Shown here: positions 31,894-40,304 of the stretch, in pieces
How positions within the stretch are numbered: position 1 is the stretch's first letter
How the letters are laid out: each line of letters opens with the position of its first letter
NCBI GenBank assembly: GCA_017468395.1
Contig: JAFUIR010000003.1
Span: 1-48,382 of the forward strand
Direction: 5' to 3'
From: Lachnospiraceae bacterium
GTDB lineage: Bacteria > Bacillota > Clostridia > Lachnospirales > Lachnospiraceae
Length of the DNA stretch: 48,382 nt
Position numbers and translations under genes: made by a program
Notes under the pieces: generated by a model
The model's database searches: none
Seen by the model: only the letters and a program-made list of their open reading frames with translations
Told to the model about the DNA's origin: nothing

Positions 31894-34182
31894 CTACAAC
31901 AAAATATATTTTTGTTCATTTTCTATCTCTTCAGGCACTTTTTGGCCAGAATTTCGTACTTTTTGCACAACCATTTCCATGTGATGTATCCGTTTTTTTA
32001 ACTGGATGTCATATCTGTCGAACAATTCTTTGTAAATCGGATTGCTGGCAAGTGTCTGTCTGGTTGCTGTACTGAAAGGACAGTAGGTAAAAATAATCTG
32101 CCGGGCAATTTTGTTCATTCTGGGTGAACCGCCGCCTTCGTGTAAAATCCAAGTCATGTAGTCCATAATAAACATTTCCTTGAAATTGTTACGGGCTTTT
32201 TGCAGACTGTTTTTCACTTTTTCTTTGGCTTCTACCGAAAGTTCGTGGTTTTTGCGGTAGAACTGGACATAATCAAAATATTCACTGGTAAGAGAGCGCT
32301 CGCCGATGTCGTTCCAACGGGGACCTTGTATACGTTTGCACATTTCCCAGCGGTATTCGCCGGTCAGACGAACCAAAATGTTGCTTATATCTTCCAGTTG
32401 GAAGATGGACAGCATCATGCGGGAAGGGGTGGTACGCTTTTTGCCTTCGATTTCCTGCCACATAACGCCGCGGCTGCCGATGTTGGGCATTAAGATAAAA
32501 TCCGGTAAATATTCCACATGGATAAATTCCCTGGGGATACCGCAAGAATCGTTGGTATACAGGGTTTCTCTGTAAAATGCGGAGAAATCAAGTTTGCGGA
32601 TCTGTTCCAGTGCCTGCATAATAGCCTTGGATGACACATAACAGGAAGTTAAGGACTTCATTACCTGATGCTCCGCAAAAATCGGGCAGTAGGTGGAAAT
32701 GCGTCCGCAGGTCATTTTGTTTACCACAGGGAACATATTTTTCAGTTCGTACATAACCTTTTTGGTCTGGTCGGTAAGAAGTTGTTTTGCCTGAAGGTCT
32801 GTAACCTTTTTAGATGCCCTCAGACTATGTACATGGTCATTGTAGTCTTCGTCGTATTGATTTCGGCTGGGCTCTTTTTCACCGTTGTAAACAGCCAAAA
32901 GCCAGTGGTAGAGAGTGTAAACGCCGGGGCAAAGATTTTCCTCCATGGAATCTGCCAGGGTGTAAAGCGGTCCTAAGTTTTGGGAACCGGCTAACGTTTC
33001 GTCCACATAGCCGAAATATAAAAACAGTTTTACGGGAATGGGTAATTCCTCGTCTTTTAAACTCTTCATGAAAATGGCTTCATAGATAGTGTAAAAAATG
33101 TCCGTGATTTTTTTGCGGAGAGCAGAAGCGCTGCCTTCCGTTGAAAAAGGATCGGCAAGTTCCCGGTAGGCAAAAACCGCTTCTTTAAATGTAACAGCCG
33201 TTTCGTGGGAGATTTCCGAGTAAGTCAAAATCGTATCCAAAGAGCCGGTTAGATGATCCATGAAGCCGGCAGAAGTCTCTGCGGAATCGGATTTGGATGC
33301 AGTAGCATTTTTGTCCACCGGTCCCTGGGCTTCCACTTTTCTGGTAAAATCGCCGATTCGTTTGGCAGCATATTCGGGGCTTGGATAATCCGCAGAACGG
33401 ATTTCCAGTATAAGGCGCCGGATGGCCGAGTAGAGAGAATCCCTATCTGAGTGCTCCGCACTGATTTTAAAATAAAGGGCTGTATATAAAGTAAATAAAT
33501 CTTCTTCTTTTTCATTTAAATAAAGTTGCAGATAGGCGTTACGGTATTCGCATAAATCCCGGCAGGCTTCTGTAAAAGTAATCGCATCCAAAGCGGTTTT
33601 GCATATAAGTCCCACCGCTACGGCGCAAGATTTAGCGAGAGTTTTGGCGCCACCGGTGTTTAACAGGTGGTGAATACCGTCGTAATAAGAAATAACCCAG
33701 TTGTCAATGGGTTGTTCGTCAGCCAGAGGCTCAAATTCTTCCAAAAGAGGTAAATTTCTGGGAGAAATCATGTGCTGTCTGCAAAGAGTCTCATAGAAAC
33801 CATAGTCTTCCTTACAAGAGTGATAAAGTGCACTGTATTCAAAGACCATGGTGTTATAGCGGTTAAGCAGGAAATTAATCTGCTTGATGGCAGACAGGCA
33901 GAATAGTCCGGTTATATCCGGCTGTGCCTGAAACAGGGATTCCAAAGAATCAATTCCGCTGCAGGAATAGCCTGCAACGACAGTATCTTCCAATGTTGTA
34001 TATTGGAAGAGGTGAATATCCGAAGTAACCTCGCAGATACCGATAATATCACCTTTTCCCAAAACATAAGAACCGCCGGGGAAAGAAACTTTCACAGAGC
34101 CTTTTGCAATGAGATAAAGATGGGTCAGTGATTGACCTTCTGTAATAATAGTTTGATTTTTCTGATACTGTGTTGGTGTCAT
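31894..34182 (-). CDS. Large protein with N-terminal cyclic-nucleotide-binding domain
   Basis: The 762-residue minus-strand protein has AGGAGG before its ATG. Residues about 1-110 match the CRP-type cNMP-binding fold (E-G-Q-S-L-T-H-L-Y-L-I-A-K-G-S-V-K-V, then Y-V-L-G-K-G-D-I-I-G-I). The arginine/glutamate phosphate-binding cassette of true cAMP receptors is not obvious. There is no C-terminal winged helix. Instead about 650 mostly helical residues follow without a known domain. It may sense a ligand or voltage-independent signal and act through protein contacts. It is a single gene transcribed away from the 34345 gene, with the shared intergenic region likely holding both promoters. Confidence 0.75.
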   Translation of the reverse strand: MTPTQYQKNQTIITEGQSLTHLYLIAKGSVKVSFPGGSYVLGKGDIIGICEVTSDIHLFQYTTLEDTVVAGYSCSGIDSLESLFQAQPDITGLFCLSAIKQINFLLNRYNTMVFEYSALYHSCKEDYGFYETLCRQHMISPRNLPLLEEFEPLADEQPIDNWVISYYDGIHHLLNTGGAKTLAKSCAVAVGLICKTALDAITFTEACRDLCEYRNAYLQLYLNEKEEDLFTLYTALYFKISAEHSDRDSLYSAIRRLILEIRSADYPSPEYAAKRIGDFTRKVEAQGPVDKNATASKSDSAETSAGFMDHLTGSLDTILTYSEISHETAVTFKEAVFAYRELADPFSTEGSASALRKKITDIFYTIYEAIFMKSLKDEELPIPVKLFLYFGYVDETLAGSQNLGPLYTLADSMEENLCPGVYTLYHWLLAVYNGEKEPSRNQYDEDYNDHVHSLRASKKVTDLQAKQLLTDQTKKVMYELKNMFPVVNKMTCGRISTYCPIFAEHQVMKSLTSCYVSSKAIMQALEQIRKLDFSAFYRETLYTNDSCGIPREFIHVEYLPDFILMPNIGSRGVMWQEIEGKKRTTPSRMMLSIFQLEDISNILVRLTGEYRWEMCKRIQGPRWNDIGERSLTSEYFDYVQFYRKNHELSVEAKEKVKNSLQKARNNFKEMFIMDYMTWILHEGGGSPRMNKIARQIIFTYCPFSTATRQTLASNPIYKELFDRYDIQLKKRIHHMEMVVQKVRNSGQKVPEEIENEQKYILL

Positions 34183-34344
34183 GAAGCCCCTCCTTTGTTA
34201 ACCTTTCTTTTTTATACCCCCGAAAACAGACAAGCACAACCTAAATTGGCAGAAAAAGTGCCTTGTTTTGGCAAATTTCTCTGTACTTTTCAATTTTTTA
34301 TGGTACAATAAAAATACATCAGTGTCATTTTTGGAGGTGTCATT

Positions 34345-34806
34345 GTGGAACAGGATATGGAGTACAGACAGCAATTAATAAGTGAATACCGGGCAAAAGT
34401 AGAGCCACTTTTGAAATACCTGACATGGCTGACACAAAAGCAGGGCACCAGAATGGTTAGCATATATGGGGGAGAAGGAATCAGCGAAAACTCCGTGCCT
34501 TTCCCGGTGTATGACGGTACGCTGATGAGTTTTATTAAAGATGCGCAAAAGACGGGGCTTCTGGATAGGAACTATGTGTATGTTTATTCCAGAAACAGAA
34601 TTCGCAGTGTCGCAGATGAAAAACGCATGATTGAGCAGGCTGAACTGAAAACCTTTGATATTTTGACAGGTATTTTGTCCAAGTACGTCATGGGGGGGAT
34701 GACCAAATCGACCCTTTGGTCACAGGCTGTAGACGAAGGTATTTTTATGCTTGTAGTGCAAAAAATGAAAGACATTTTAGAATTTTGGGATAAACCCTTG
34801 GCATAG
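34345..34806 (+). CDS. Hypothetical protein (153 aa)
   Basis: I take the GTG at 34345, which has GGAGG 7 bases upstream. The protein is mixed alpha/beta and hydrophilic, with no signal peptide or cysteine. A central strand-like piece (R-N-Y-V-Y-V-Y-S-R-N-R-I-R) is followed by helices. It lies nine bases before the TetR gene and is divergent from the cNMP-domain gene, so it may share their regulation. I do not recognise a family. Confidence 0.65.
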   Translation: MEQDMEYRQQLISEYRAKVEPLLKYLTWLTQKQGTRMVSIYGGEGISENSVPFPVYDGTLMSFIKDAQKTGLLDRNYVYVYSRNRIRSVADEKRMIEQAELKTFDILTGILSKYVMGGMTKSTLWSQAVDEGIFMLVVQKMKDILEFWDKPLA

Positions 34807-34815
34807 GAGTAAATC

Positions 34816-35400
34816 ATGGGAGAGAAGTCGTTACAGAAAAGAAAGTATATATTGGAGACTGCCAGAAAAGTCTTTATGGAAAAAGGCTATAAAGAAGTGA
34901 CTATGAAAGACATCGTGGAAGCGTGCGATATCAGCCGCGGCGGGTTGTATCTTTATTTTGGCAGCACAGCGGAAATCTTCATGGAAGTATTGAAGATGGA
35001 AACCCAGGAAGCGGACGATGTGTTTTCGGATAATATTACAGAGGATGCCACTGCAGCAGATATTCTGATGTTGTTTTTAAAGGAACAAAAGAAAGAACTG
35101 CTTGCAAAAAAAGGAAATCTGGCTGTCGCAACTTATGAATTTTTCTTTTCCGGGGAAGTACCCAAAAAGGACAATATTTTAAAGAAACAGTTTGATTCGG
35201 CAGTGATTATTATTGAAAAACTAATTGAGGCAGGTGTGGATAATGGTGAATTTATCTGCGAAGATTGCCGGGCAACTGCCAGAAATATCATGTTCGTGCT
35301 GGAAGGACTTAAAATTTCAGCCCAGACTGTGGGAATCACTCCGGAAACAGTGGATGAGGAACTGATGTATATTCTGCGAGGACTTGTGGTGGAAGAATAA
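34816..35400 (+). CDS. TetR family transcriptional regulator
   Basis: The 194-residue protein has the TetR N-terminal HTH: I-L-E-T-A-R-K-V-F-M-E-K-G-Y, then T-M-K-D-I-V-E-A-C-D-I-S-R-G-G-L-Y-L-Y-F (residues about 8-52). The remainder is a helical ligand-binding and dimer domain. It is usually a repressor released by a small molecule. Targets may be the adjacent hypothetical gene or the divergent cNMP-domain gene, but no operator is obvious. Confidence 0.92.
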   Translation: MGEKSLQKRKYILETARKVFMEKGYKEVTMKDIVEACDISRGGLYLYFGSTAEIFMEVLKMETQEADDVFSDNITEDATAADILMLFLKEQKKELLAKKGNLAVATYEFFFSGEVPKKDNILKKQFDSAVIIIEKLIEAGVDNGEFICEDCRATARNIMFVLEGLKISAQTVGITPETVDEELMYILRGLVVEE

Positions 35401-35416
35401 ATAAAAGAAATGTAAG

Positions 35417-35454
35417 AATGCTTTGAGGTAAGTGATTACTTCAAAGCATTTTTG
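35417..35454 (+). terminator. Rho-independent terminator after TetR
   Basis: AATGCTTTGAGGTAA, loop GTGA, TTACTTCAAAGCATT (one mismatch-like G-T), then TTT. A strong 15-bp stem. Confidence 0.88.
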
Positions 35455-35475
35455 AATTTTGTGCACAGATTGCAC
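35455..35475 (+). promoter_or_regulatory. Purine-locus motif upstream of purL
   Basis: AATTTTGTGCA (35455-35465) followed by GATTGCAC (35468-35475). Both words also occur upstream of purE (9806-9816 and 9849-9856). GTGCA-CAGAT-TGCAC is itself a dyad. Confidence 0.45.
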
Positions 35476-35518
35476 GAGTGAAACCTTAAAATTATCTAAA
35501 ATTTATGACATTGCCACA

Positions 35519-35547
35519 TTGCAACAACGCAAAAGGTTTGTTACAAT
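35519..35547 (+). promoter_or_regulatory. purL promoter
   Basis: TTGCAA (35519-35524), 17 bases, TACAAT (35542-35547), about 70 bases before the start codon. The hexamers resemble those of the purE promoter. Confidence 0.65.
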
Positions 35548-35617
35548 GAGATAGTATCGCTGTCCTTTGGGCAAAGATGAAAGACAAAAGTCAAAAAGTA
35601 GACTATTGGAGGAAATC

Positions 35618-38600
35618 ATGGGAAACGTTAGACGTATCTATGTAGAGAAAAAAGAACCTTTCGCAGTAAAGGCAAAGGAACTGCATGAAGAACTGAAAAA
35701 TTATTTGGGAATCAGCGGAATTACGAAAGTAAGAGAGTTCATCCGCTATGATGTGGAAAACATTTCTGACGAAGTGTTTGAAAGAGCCTGCAAAACTGTA
35801 TTTTCCGAGCCACCTGTTGACGACTTGTATTTGGAGACACTTCCTGTAGGTGCGGATGCAAAGGTGTTCAGCGTGGAATTTTTGCCCGGTCAGTTTGACC
35901 AGAGAGCAGACTCCGCTGTACAGTGTGTGAAGTTTCTGAAAGAGGACGAGGAGCCGATTATCAAGACAGCAGTGACTTATGTTCTGGAAGGTCAGGTTGA
36001 CCATGATGAATTCGCTAAAATAAAAGCATATTGCATTAACCCTGTGGACTCCCGTGAAACCGATTTGGTAAAGCCGGAGACACTGGTAACAGTTTTTGAT
36101 GATCCTGCGGACGTTATTGTTTTTGAAAACTTCAAGGACATGCCTGAAAATGAACTTAAGAATTTGTATGATTCTTTGGGACTGGCTATGACTTTCAAGG
36201 ATTTCAAACATATTCAGAATTATTTCAGTTCTGAAGAGCACAGAAATCCCACTATGACAGAAATCAGAGTACTTGATACCTATTGGTCCGACCATTGCCG
36301 CCATACAACCTTCTCCACCGAACTTACCGATGTGGAATTTGGAGATGGTTATTATCGCACTCCTTTAGAGACTACTTACCAGAGTTATTTGGATACCAGA
36401 GCAGAAATTTTTGCGGGCAGAAGCGATAAGTTCGTATGTCTTATGGACCTTGCCCTGATGGCAATGAGAAAACTGAAAAAAGACGGCAAACTGGATGACA
36501 TGGAAGAGTCAGACGAGATTAACGCATGTTCTGTAGTTGTGCCTGTGGAAATGGAATATGACGGAGAAAAAGTAACAGAGGAATGGCTTGTATTCTTCAA
36601 AAACGAGACTCACAACCATCCTACGGAAATTGAGCCTTTCGGTGGCGCGGCTACTTGTCTGGGCGGTGCAATCCGTGATCCTCTGTCAGGAAGAGGCTAT
36701 GTATATCAGGCTATGCGTGTAACCGGTGCGGCTGATCCTACAGTTCCCGTAGCGGATACATTAAAAGGTAAATTATCCCAGAAGAAACTGGTTCGCGGTG
36801 CAGCCAGCGGTTATTCTTCTTATGGTAACCAGATCGGTCTGGCTACCGGACTTGTAAAAGAGATTTATCACCCCAACTATGTTGCAAAACGTATGGAAAT
36901 CGGTGCTGTTATGGGTGCGGCTCCCAGAAAGAACGTTATCCGTGAAACTTCCGATCCAGGCGATATCATCATTCTGCTCGGCGGACGTACCGGACGTGAT
37001 GGCTGCGGCGGTGCTACAGGTTCTTCCAAGGTGCACACAGAAGAGTCTATCGAAACCTGTGGTGCAGAAGTACAGAAAGGTAATGCACCTACAGAGCGTA
37101 AGATTCAGAGACTGTTCCGCCGTGAGGAAGTAAGCCGTCTGATTAAGAAGTGTAACGACTTTGGTGCCGGCGGTGTTTCCGTTGCTATCGGTGAACTGGC
37201 GGCAGGTCTGGTGGTAGAACTGGACAAAGTTCCGAAGAAATATGCAGGTCTGGATGGTACAGAACTGGCTATTTCCGAATCTCAGGAGCGTATGGCTGTA
37301 GTAGTAGACCCTAAAGATGTAGATACGTTCCTTGCATATGCACACGAAGAAAACTTAGAGGCAGTGCCTGTGGCAACCGTAACCAAGGAGCCCAGACTGG
37401 TACTGAACTGGAGAGGTAAAGATATTGTAAATATTTCCAGAGCATTCCTTGATACAAATGGTGCGCATCAGGAGACAACCGTTAAAGTGGATATTCCCGA
37501 TGAAAAAGAAAATTATCTGGAAAAATACGCAGTTCCTGCTGTGGAAAAAGCAGTGGAGGAAGGCGATGTGAAGAAAGCATGGATGGCGCTTATGGGCGAC
37601 CTCAATGTGTGCTCACAAAAAGGACTGGTGGAAATGTTTGACGCTTCCATCGGTGCAGGCAGTGTTTACATGCCTTATGGCGGTAAATATCAGCTCACGG
37701 AAACACAGGCTATGGTTGCCAAACTTCCCGTGCTTAGAGGAAAAACAGACACTGTTACCATGATGAGTTACGGTTTTGATCCCTATCTGTCTTCCTGGAG
37801 CCCTTATCACGGTGCAGTTTATGCAGTGACAGAGTCTCTTGCAAAAATTGTGGCAAACGGCGGTGACTTTAAGAAAGTACGTTTCACTTTCCAAGAATAT
37901 TTCAGACGTATGACAGCCGATCCTTCCCGTTGGAGTCAGCCTTTTGCGGCTCTTCTCGGTGCTTATGATGCACAGATTGGATATGGTCTGCCTTCTATCG
38001 GCGGTAAAGACTCCATGTCCGGTACGTTCAATGATATTGATGTACCGCCCACACTGGTATCTTTTGCAGTGGATGTGGCAACAGCAGGGGAAATTGTTTC
38101 TCCTGAACTGAAAAAAGCAGGAAATAAACTGGTTCGTTTCTCTATCGAGAAAGACGATTATGCAATTCCTGTATATGAAAAGGTTATGGAACTGTACGAC
38201 GGTATCCATGAACTGACCAAGAACGGTGTAGTTGTTTCCGCATATGCACTGGATGCAAAGGGTGTGGCAGCAGCACTGTCCAAGATGGCATTCGGTAATA
38301 AACTGGGCGTTTGTCTGGATGAAAATCTGACGATGCCGGAACTCTTCGGCGAAGGTCTCGGCGATATTATTGCGGAAGTGGATGCTTCCAAGATGGCAGT
38401 ATTAGAGGCATCAGGAATTGCTTACCGTGTATACGGCAGCGTGACCGAAGAAGCAGTTTTTGCATACGGCAACGTAAAAGTAGATTTGGAAGAAGCACTG
38501 AATGCATGGAAGAAACCTTTGGAGAAGGTATTCCCTACTATTGCAGTAAAAGATACTACTCCCGTAGACAGCAAGGTTTATAAGGCAGAGCAGATTTATG

Positions 38601-39418
38601 TATGTAAAAATAAAATTGCACAGCCCACAGTATTTATTCCGGTATTCCCCGGTACAAACTGTGAGTACGACTCTACAAAAGCATTCGAGAGAGCCGGTGC
38701 GAAAGTAGTAACAAAAGTATTCAGAAACATGACCGCAGAGGACATCAGACAGTCCGTGGAAGAGTTTGAAAAAGCAATTGCACAGGCTCAGATTATCATG
38801 TTCCCCGGCGGATTCTCCGCAGGTGACGAACCGGACGGAAGTGCCAAGTTCTTTGCTACCGCATTCCAGAATGAAAAGATGAAGGAAGCGGTTATGAAAC
38901 TTTTGAACGAGCGTGATGGTCTGGCACTTGGTATCTGTAACGGTTTCCAGGCGCTGATTAAACTCGGTCTGGTGCCTTATGGCGAGATTACCGGTCAGAA
39001 AGAGGATTCTCCTACTCTGACTTTCAATACCATTAACAGACACATCTCCAAGATGGTATACACCAAGGTGGTTTCCAACAAGTCTCCTTGGCTTAAAAAC
39101 GCGCAGCTCGGAGCAACATACTGCACACCCGCTTCCCACGGTGAAGGCCGTTTCGTAGCACCTAAGGAGTGGATTGACAAACTGTTTGCAAATGGTCAGG
39201 TGGCAACCCAGTATGCTGACATTAACGGAAATGTTTCCATGGATGAAGAGTGGAACGTAAACGGTTCCTATGCATCTATCGAAGGTATTACATCTCCTGA
39301 CGGCAGATGCCTCGGTAAGATGGCGCACGTTGAAAGAAGAGATGCATCTGTGGCTGTGAACATTTGCGGCGAACAGGATTTGAAGATCTTTGAGTCCGGC
39401 GTTGAATACTTTAAATAA
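35618..39418 (+). CDS. purL: Phosphoribosylformylglycinamidine synthase, single-chain
   Basis: The start is the ATG at 35618 (TTGGAGGA 7 bases upstream), giving 1266 residues. The enzyme converts FGAR and glutamine to FGAM with ATP. It is the fused form: an N-terminal PurS-like part, two PurM-like ATP-binding halves (W-S-D-H-C-R-H-T-T-F, N-H-P-T-E-I-E-P-F-G-G-A), and a C-terminal class I glutaminase (P-G-G-F-S-A-G-D and nucleophile C1107 in G-I-C-N-G-F-Q). The fused form is usual in Clostridia as well as Proteobacteria, while Bacillus uses separate PurS/L/Q. It stands alone between its own promoter and terminator. Confidence 0.96.
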   Translation: MGNVRRIYVEKKEPFAVKAKELHEELKNYLGISGITKVREFIRYDVENISDEVFERACKTVFSEPPVDDLYLETLPVGADAKVFSVEFLPGQFDQRADSAVQCVKFLKEDEEPIIKTAVTYVLEGQVDHDEFAKIKAYCINPVDSRETDLVKPETLVTVFDDPADVIVFENFKDMPENELKNLYDSLGLAMTFKDFKHIQNYFSSEEHRNPTMTEIRVLDTYWSDHCRHTTFSTELTDVEFGDGYYRTPLETTYQSYLDTRAEIFAGRSDKFVCLMDLALMAMRKLKKDGKLDDMEESDEINACSVVVPVEMEYDGEKVTEEWLVFFKNETHNHPTEIEPFGGAATCLGGAIRDPLSGRGYVYQAMRVTGAADPTVPVADTLKGKLSQKKLVRGAASGYSSYGNQIGLATGLVKEIYHPNYVAKRMEIGAVMGAAPRKNVIRETSDPGDIIILLGGRTGRDGCGGATGSSKVHTEESIETCGAEVQKGNAPTERKIQRLFRREEVSRLIKKCNDFGAGGVSVAIGELAAGLVVELDKVPKKYAGLDGTELAISESQERMAVVVDPKDVDTFLAYAHEENLEAVPVATVTKEPRLVLNWRGKDIVNISRAFLDTNGAHQETTVKVDIPDEKENYLEKYAVPAVEKAVEEGDVKKAWMALMGDLNVCSQKGLVEMFDASIGAGSVYMPYGGKYQLTETQAMVAKLPVLRGKTDTVTMMSYGFDPYLSSWSPYHGAVYAVTESLAKIVANGGDFKKVRFTFQEYFRRMTADPSRWSQPFAALLGAYDAQIGYGLPSIGGKDSMSGTFNDIDVPPTLVSFAVDVATAGEIVSPELKKAGNKLVRFSIEKDDYAIPVYEKVMELYDGIHELTKNGVVVSAYALDAKGVAAALSKMAFGNKLGVCLDENLTMPELFGEGLGDIIAEVDASKMAVLEASGIAYRVYGSVTEEAVFAYGNVKVDLEEALNAWKKPLEKVFPTIAVKDTTPVDSKVYKAEQIYVCKNKIAQPTVFIPVFPGTNCEYDSTKAFERAGAKVVTKVFRNMTAEDIRQSVEEFEKAIAQAQIIMFPGGFSAGDEPDGSAKFFATAFQNEKMKEAVMKLLNERDGLALGICNGFQALIKLGLVPYGEITGQKEDSPTLTFNTINRHISKMVYTKVVSNKSPWLKNAQLGATYCTPASHGEGRFVAPKEWIDKLFANGQVATQYADINGNVSMDEEWNVNGSYASIEGITSPDGRCLGKMAHVERRDASVAVNICGEQDLKIFESGVEYFK

Positions 39419-39431
39419 AGTGTAATGACAG

Positions 39432-39469
39432 ACACCCCACAGTGAAAAAGGAGTAATTGTGGGGTGTTT
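39432..39469 (+). terminator. Rho-independent terminator after purL
   Basis: ACACCCCACA (39432-39441) pairs with TGTGGGGTGT (39458-39467), followed by TT. A 10-bp GC-rich stem with a 16-base loop. Confidence 0.8.
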
Positions 39470-39489
39470 GAAAAAATATGAAAAAAAGA

Positions 39490-39518
39490 TTGTAAAAAAA
39501 TCATTATTTTCGTATAAT
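39490..39518 (+). promoter_or_regulatory. Promoter of the RNA antitoxin / toxin operon
   Basis: TTGTAA (39490-39495), 17 bases, TATAAT (39513-39518). Transcription should begin near 39525, just before the tandem repeats. Confidence 0.75.
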
Positions 39519-39555
39519 ATAGGTGAGAATAAAATTAATTATTCTCCTTCATCAA

Positions 39556-39659
39556 AGATGAGTCCTGTGACGGTTCTGACAGGACGGTAAAATAAAAACT
39601 GACCGAGAGATGAGTCCTGTGACGGTTCTGACAGGACGGTAAAATAAAAACTGACCGAA
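39556..39659 (+). repeat. Two 52-bp tandem direct repeats
   Basis: Units 39556-39607 and 39608-39659 differ only at the last base. Each begins AGATGAGTCCTGTGACGG and ends ACTGACCGA. They lie directly before the toxin-like gene. Confidence 0.95.
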
Positions 39660-39675
39660 TGATGAAGAACTTCAA

Positions 39676-39700
39676 CGAGAGGTTGTGGCCTCTCGTTTTT
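39676..39700 (+). terminator. Rho-independent terminator between antitoxin RNA and toxin gene
   Basis: CGAGAGG, loop TTGTGG, CCTCTCG, then TTTTT. In type III loci this terminator limits toxin mRNA relative to antitoxin RNA. Confidence 0.92.
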
Positions 39701-39719
39701 CTGTAAAAGGGGACAAAAG

Positions 39720-40205
39720 ATGAATTTAATAGAGAGTGATTTTCAGATTCTAAGGTTGACTGATGCTTTTTATGCAACGTATCCTAATCCGCCATATGTG
39801 GAGATTCTTAAGAAAAGAAAACGAGCATATAATTGCATTTTATTTCAAACTCATTATGGATATTTTATATGCATTCCATATAGAACAGAGATTACGCATA
39901 AGTATGCGTATCATTTTAAGAATTCAGCCCGTTCAAGAGTACATAAATCAGGATTGGATTATACGAAGATAGTTATTATCGGTAACAAAGAGTATATTGA
40001 TAATGAAAATGCTTTGGTAGATCGGGATGAATATAATGAAACAGTGATTCAATTGAAGAGAATCAAAAGGGAAGCGTTGGAATTTGTCGAAGATTATGTG
40101 GCACATGTCAGTGGTAAAAAAATTATGCATACGAAGGAATATAAACGTAGGTATAATTTTTCTCCACTAAAGTATTTTCATCGTGAATTGGGGATTGGGG
40201 ATTAG
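39720..40205 (+). CDS. Type III toxin, CptN/TenpN-like endoribonuclease
   Basis: The 161-residue protein matches the pattern I know for CptN/TenpN toxins: an N-terminal F-Y-x-x-Y-P-N-P-P, the strand-turn I-P-Y-R-T-E-I-T-H-K-Y-A-Y, G-L-D-Y-T-K-I-V-I-I with a following Y-I-D, a helical tail, and the closing F-S-P-L-K-Y-F-H-R-E-L-G-I. Size (about 160 aa) and lack of signal peptide fit. Such toxins cut RNA, often at A-rich sites, and are held by their repeat RNA. Many also abort phage infection. The terminator and 20 bases separate it from the repeats, and GGGG lies before its ATG. Family assignment is from memory of the motif and is strongly supported by the repeat architecture. Confidence 0.8.
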   Translation: MNLIESDFQILRLTDAFYATYPNPPYVEILKKRKRAYNCILFQTHYGYFICIPYRTEITHKYAYHFKNSARSRVHKSGLDYTKIVIIGNKEYIDNENALVDRDEYNETVIQLKRIKREALEFVEDYVAHVSGKKIMHTKEYKRRYNFSPLKYFHRELGIGD

Positions 40206-40235
40206 GACAAGCATTTGAAAAGGTTACATTAAAAA

Positions 40236-40290
40236 TTGACAGACTACGGCTTTTTTGGTATGCTGACTATATGCAGACAAGGATGTAGTC
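40236..40290 (+). promoter_or_regulatory. Promoter and operator half-sites of the BlaI/BlaR1-like pair
   Basis: TTGACA (40236-40241), 17 bases, TATGCT (40259-40264). GACTAC (40242-40247) abuts the -35 and GTAGTC (40285-40290) lies downstream. The halves match the ACTAC...GTAGT half-sites of mec/bla operators, but they are 37 bases apart rather than a single dyad. Confidence 0.6.
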
Positions 40291-40304
40291 GGAAGGAGGA
40301 GAAA

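Larger units (their letters stand above)
39525..39700 (+). ncRNA. Candidate type III RNA antitoxin (CptI/ToxI-like)
   Basis: A short RNA is bounded by a good promoter and a terminator. It contains two 52-nt tandem repeats (39556-39607 and 39608-39659) identical over 51 positions, and a few bases of a third. Each repeat has a stem GTCCTGT/ACAGGAC with a 10-base loop holding CGGT. An A-rich single strand follows, then ACCG, which could pair with the loop CGGT to form an H-type pseudoknot. Flanking CTTCATCA (39548-39555) and TGATGAAG (39660-39667) are inverse complements. In type III systems the toxin cuts such repeats and is held inactive by the folded pieces. The 5' end is inferred from the promoter. 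Confidence 0.75.

Noticed and set aside
35603-39504. Several long minus-strand frames opposite purL
   Set aside because: They are antisense shadows of a highly biased coding sequence, with cysteine/histidine-rich content and no ribosome binding sites.
39556-39659. Tandem 52-bp repeats as a CRISPR array
   Set aside because: The repeats are directly adjacent without unique spacers and there are no cas genes. The promoter-repeat-terminator-toxin order explains them better.
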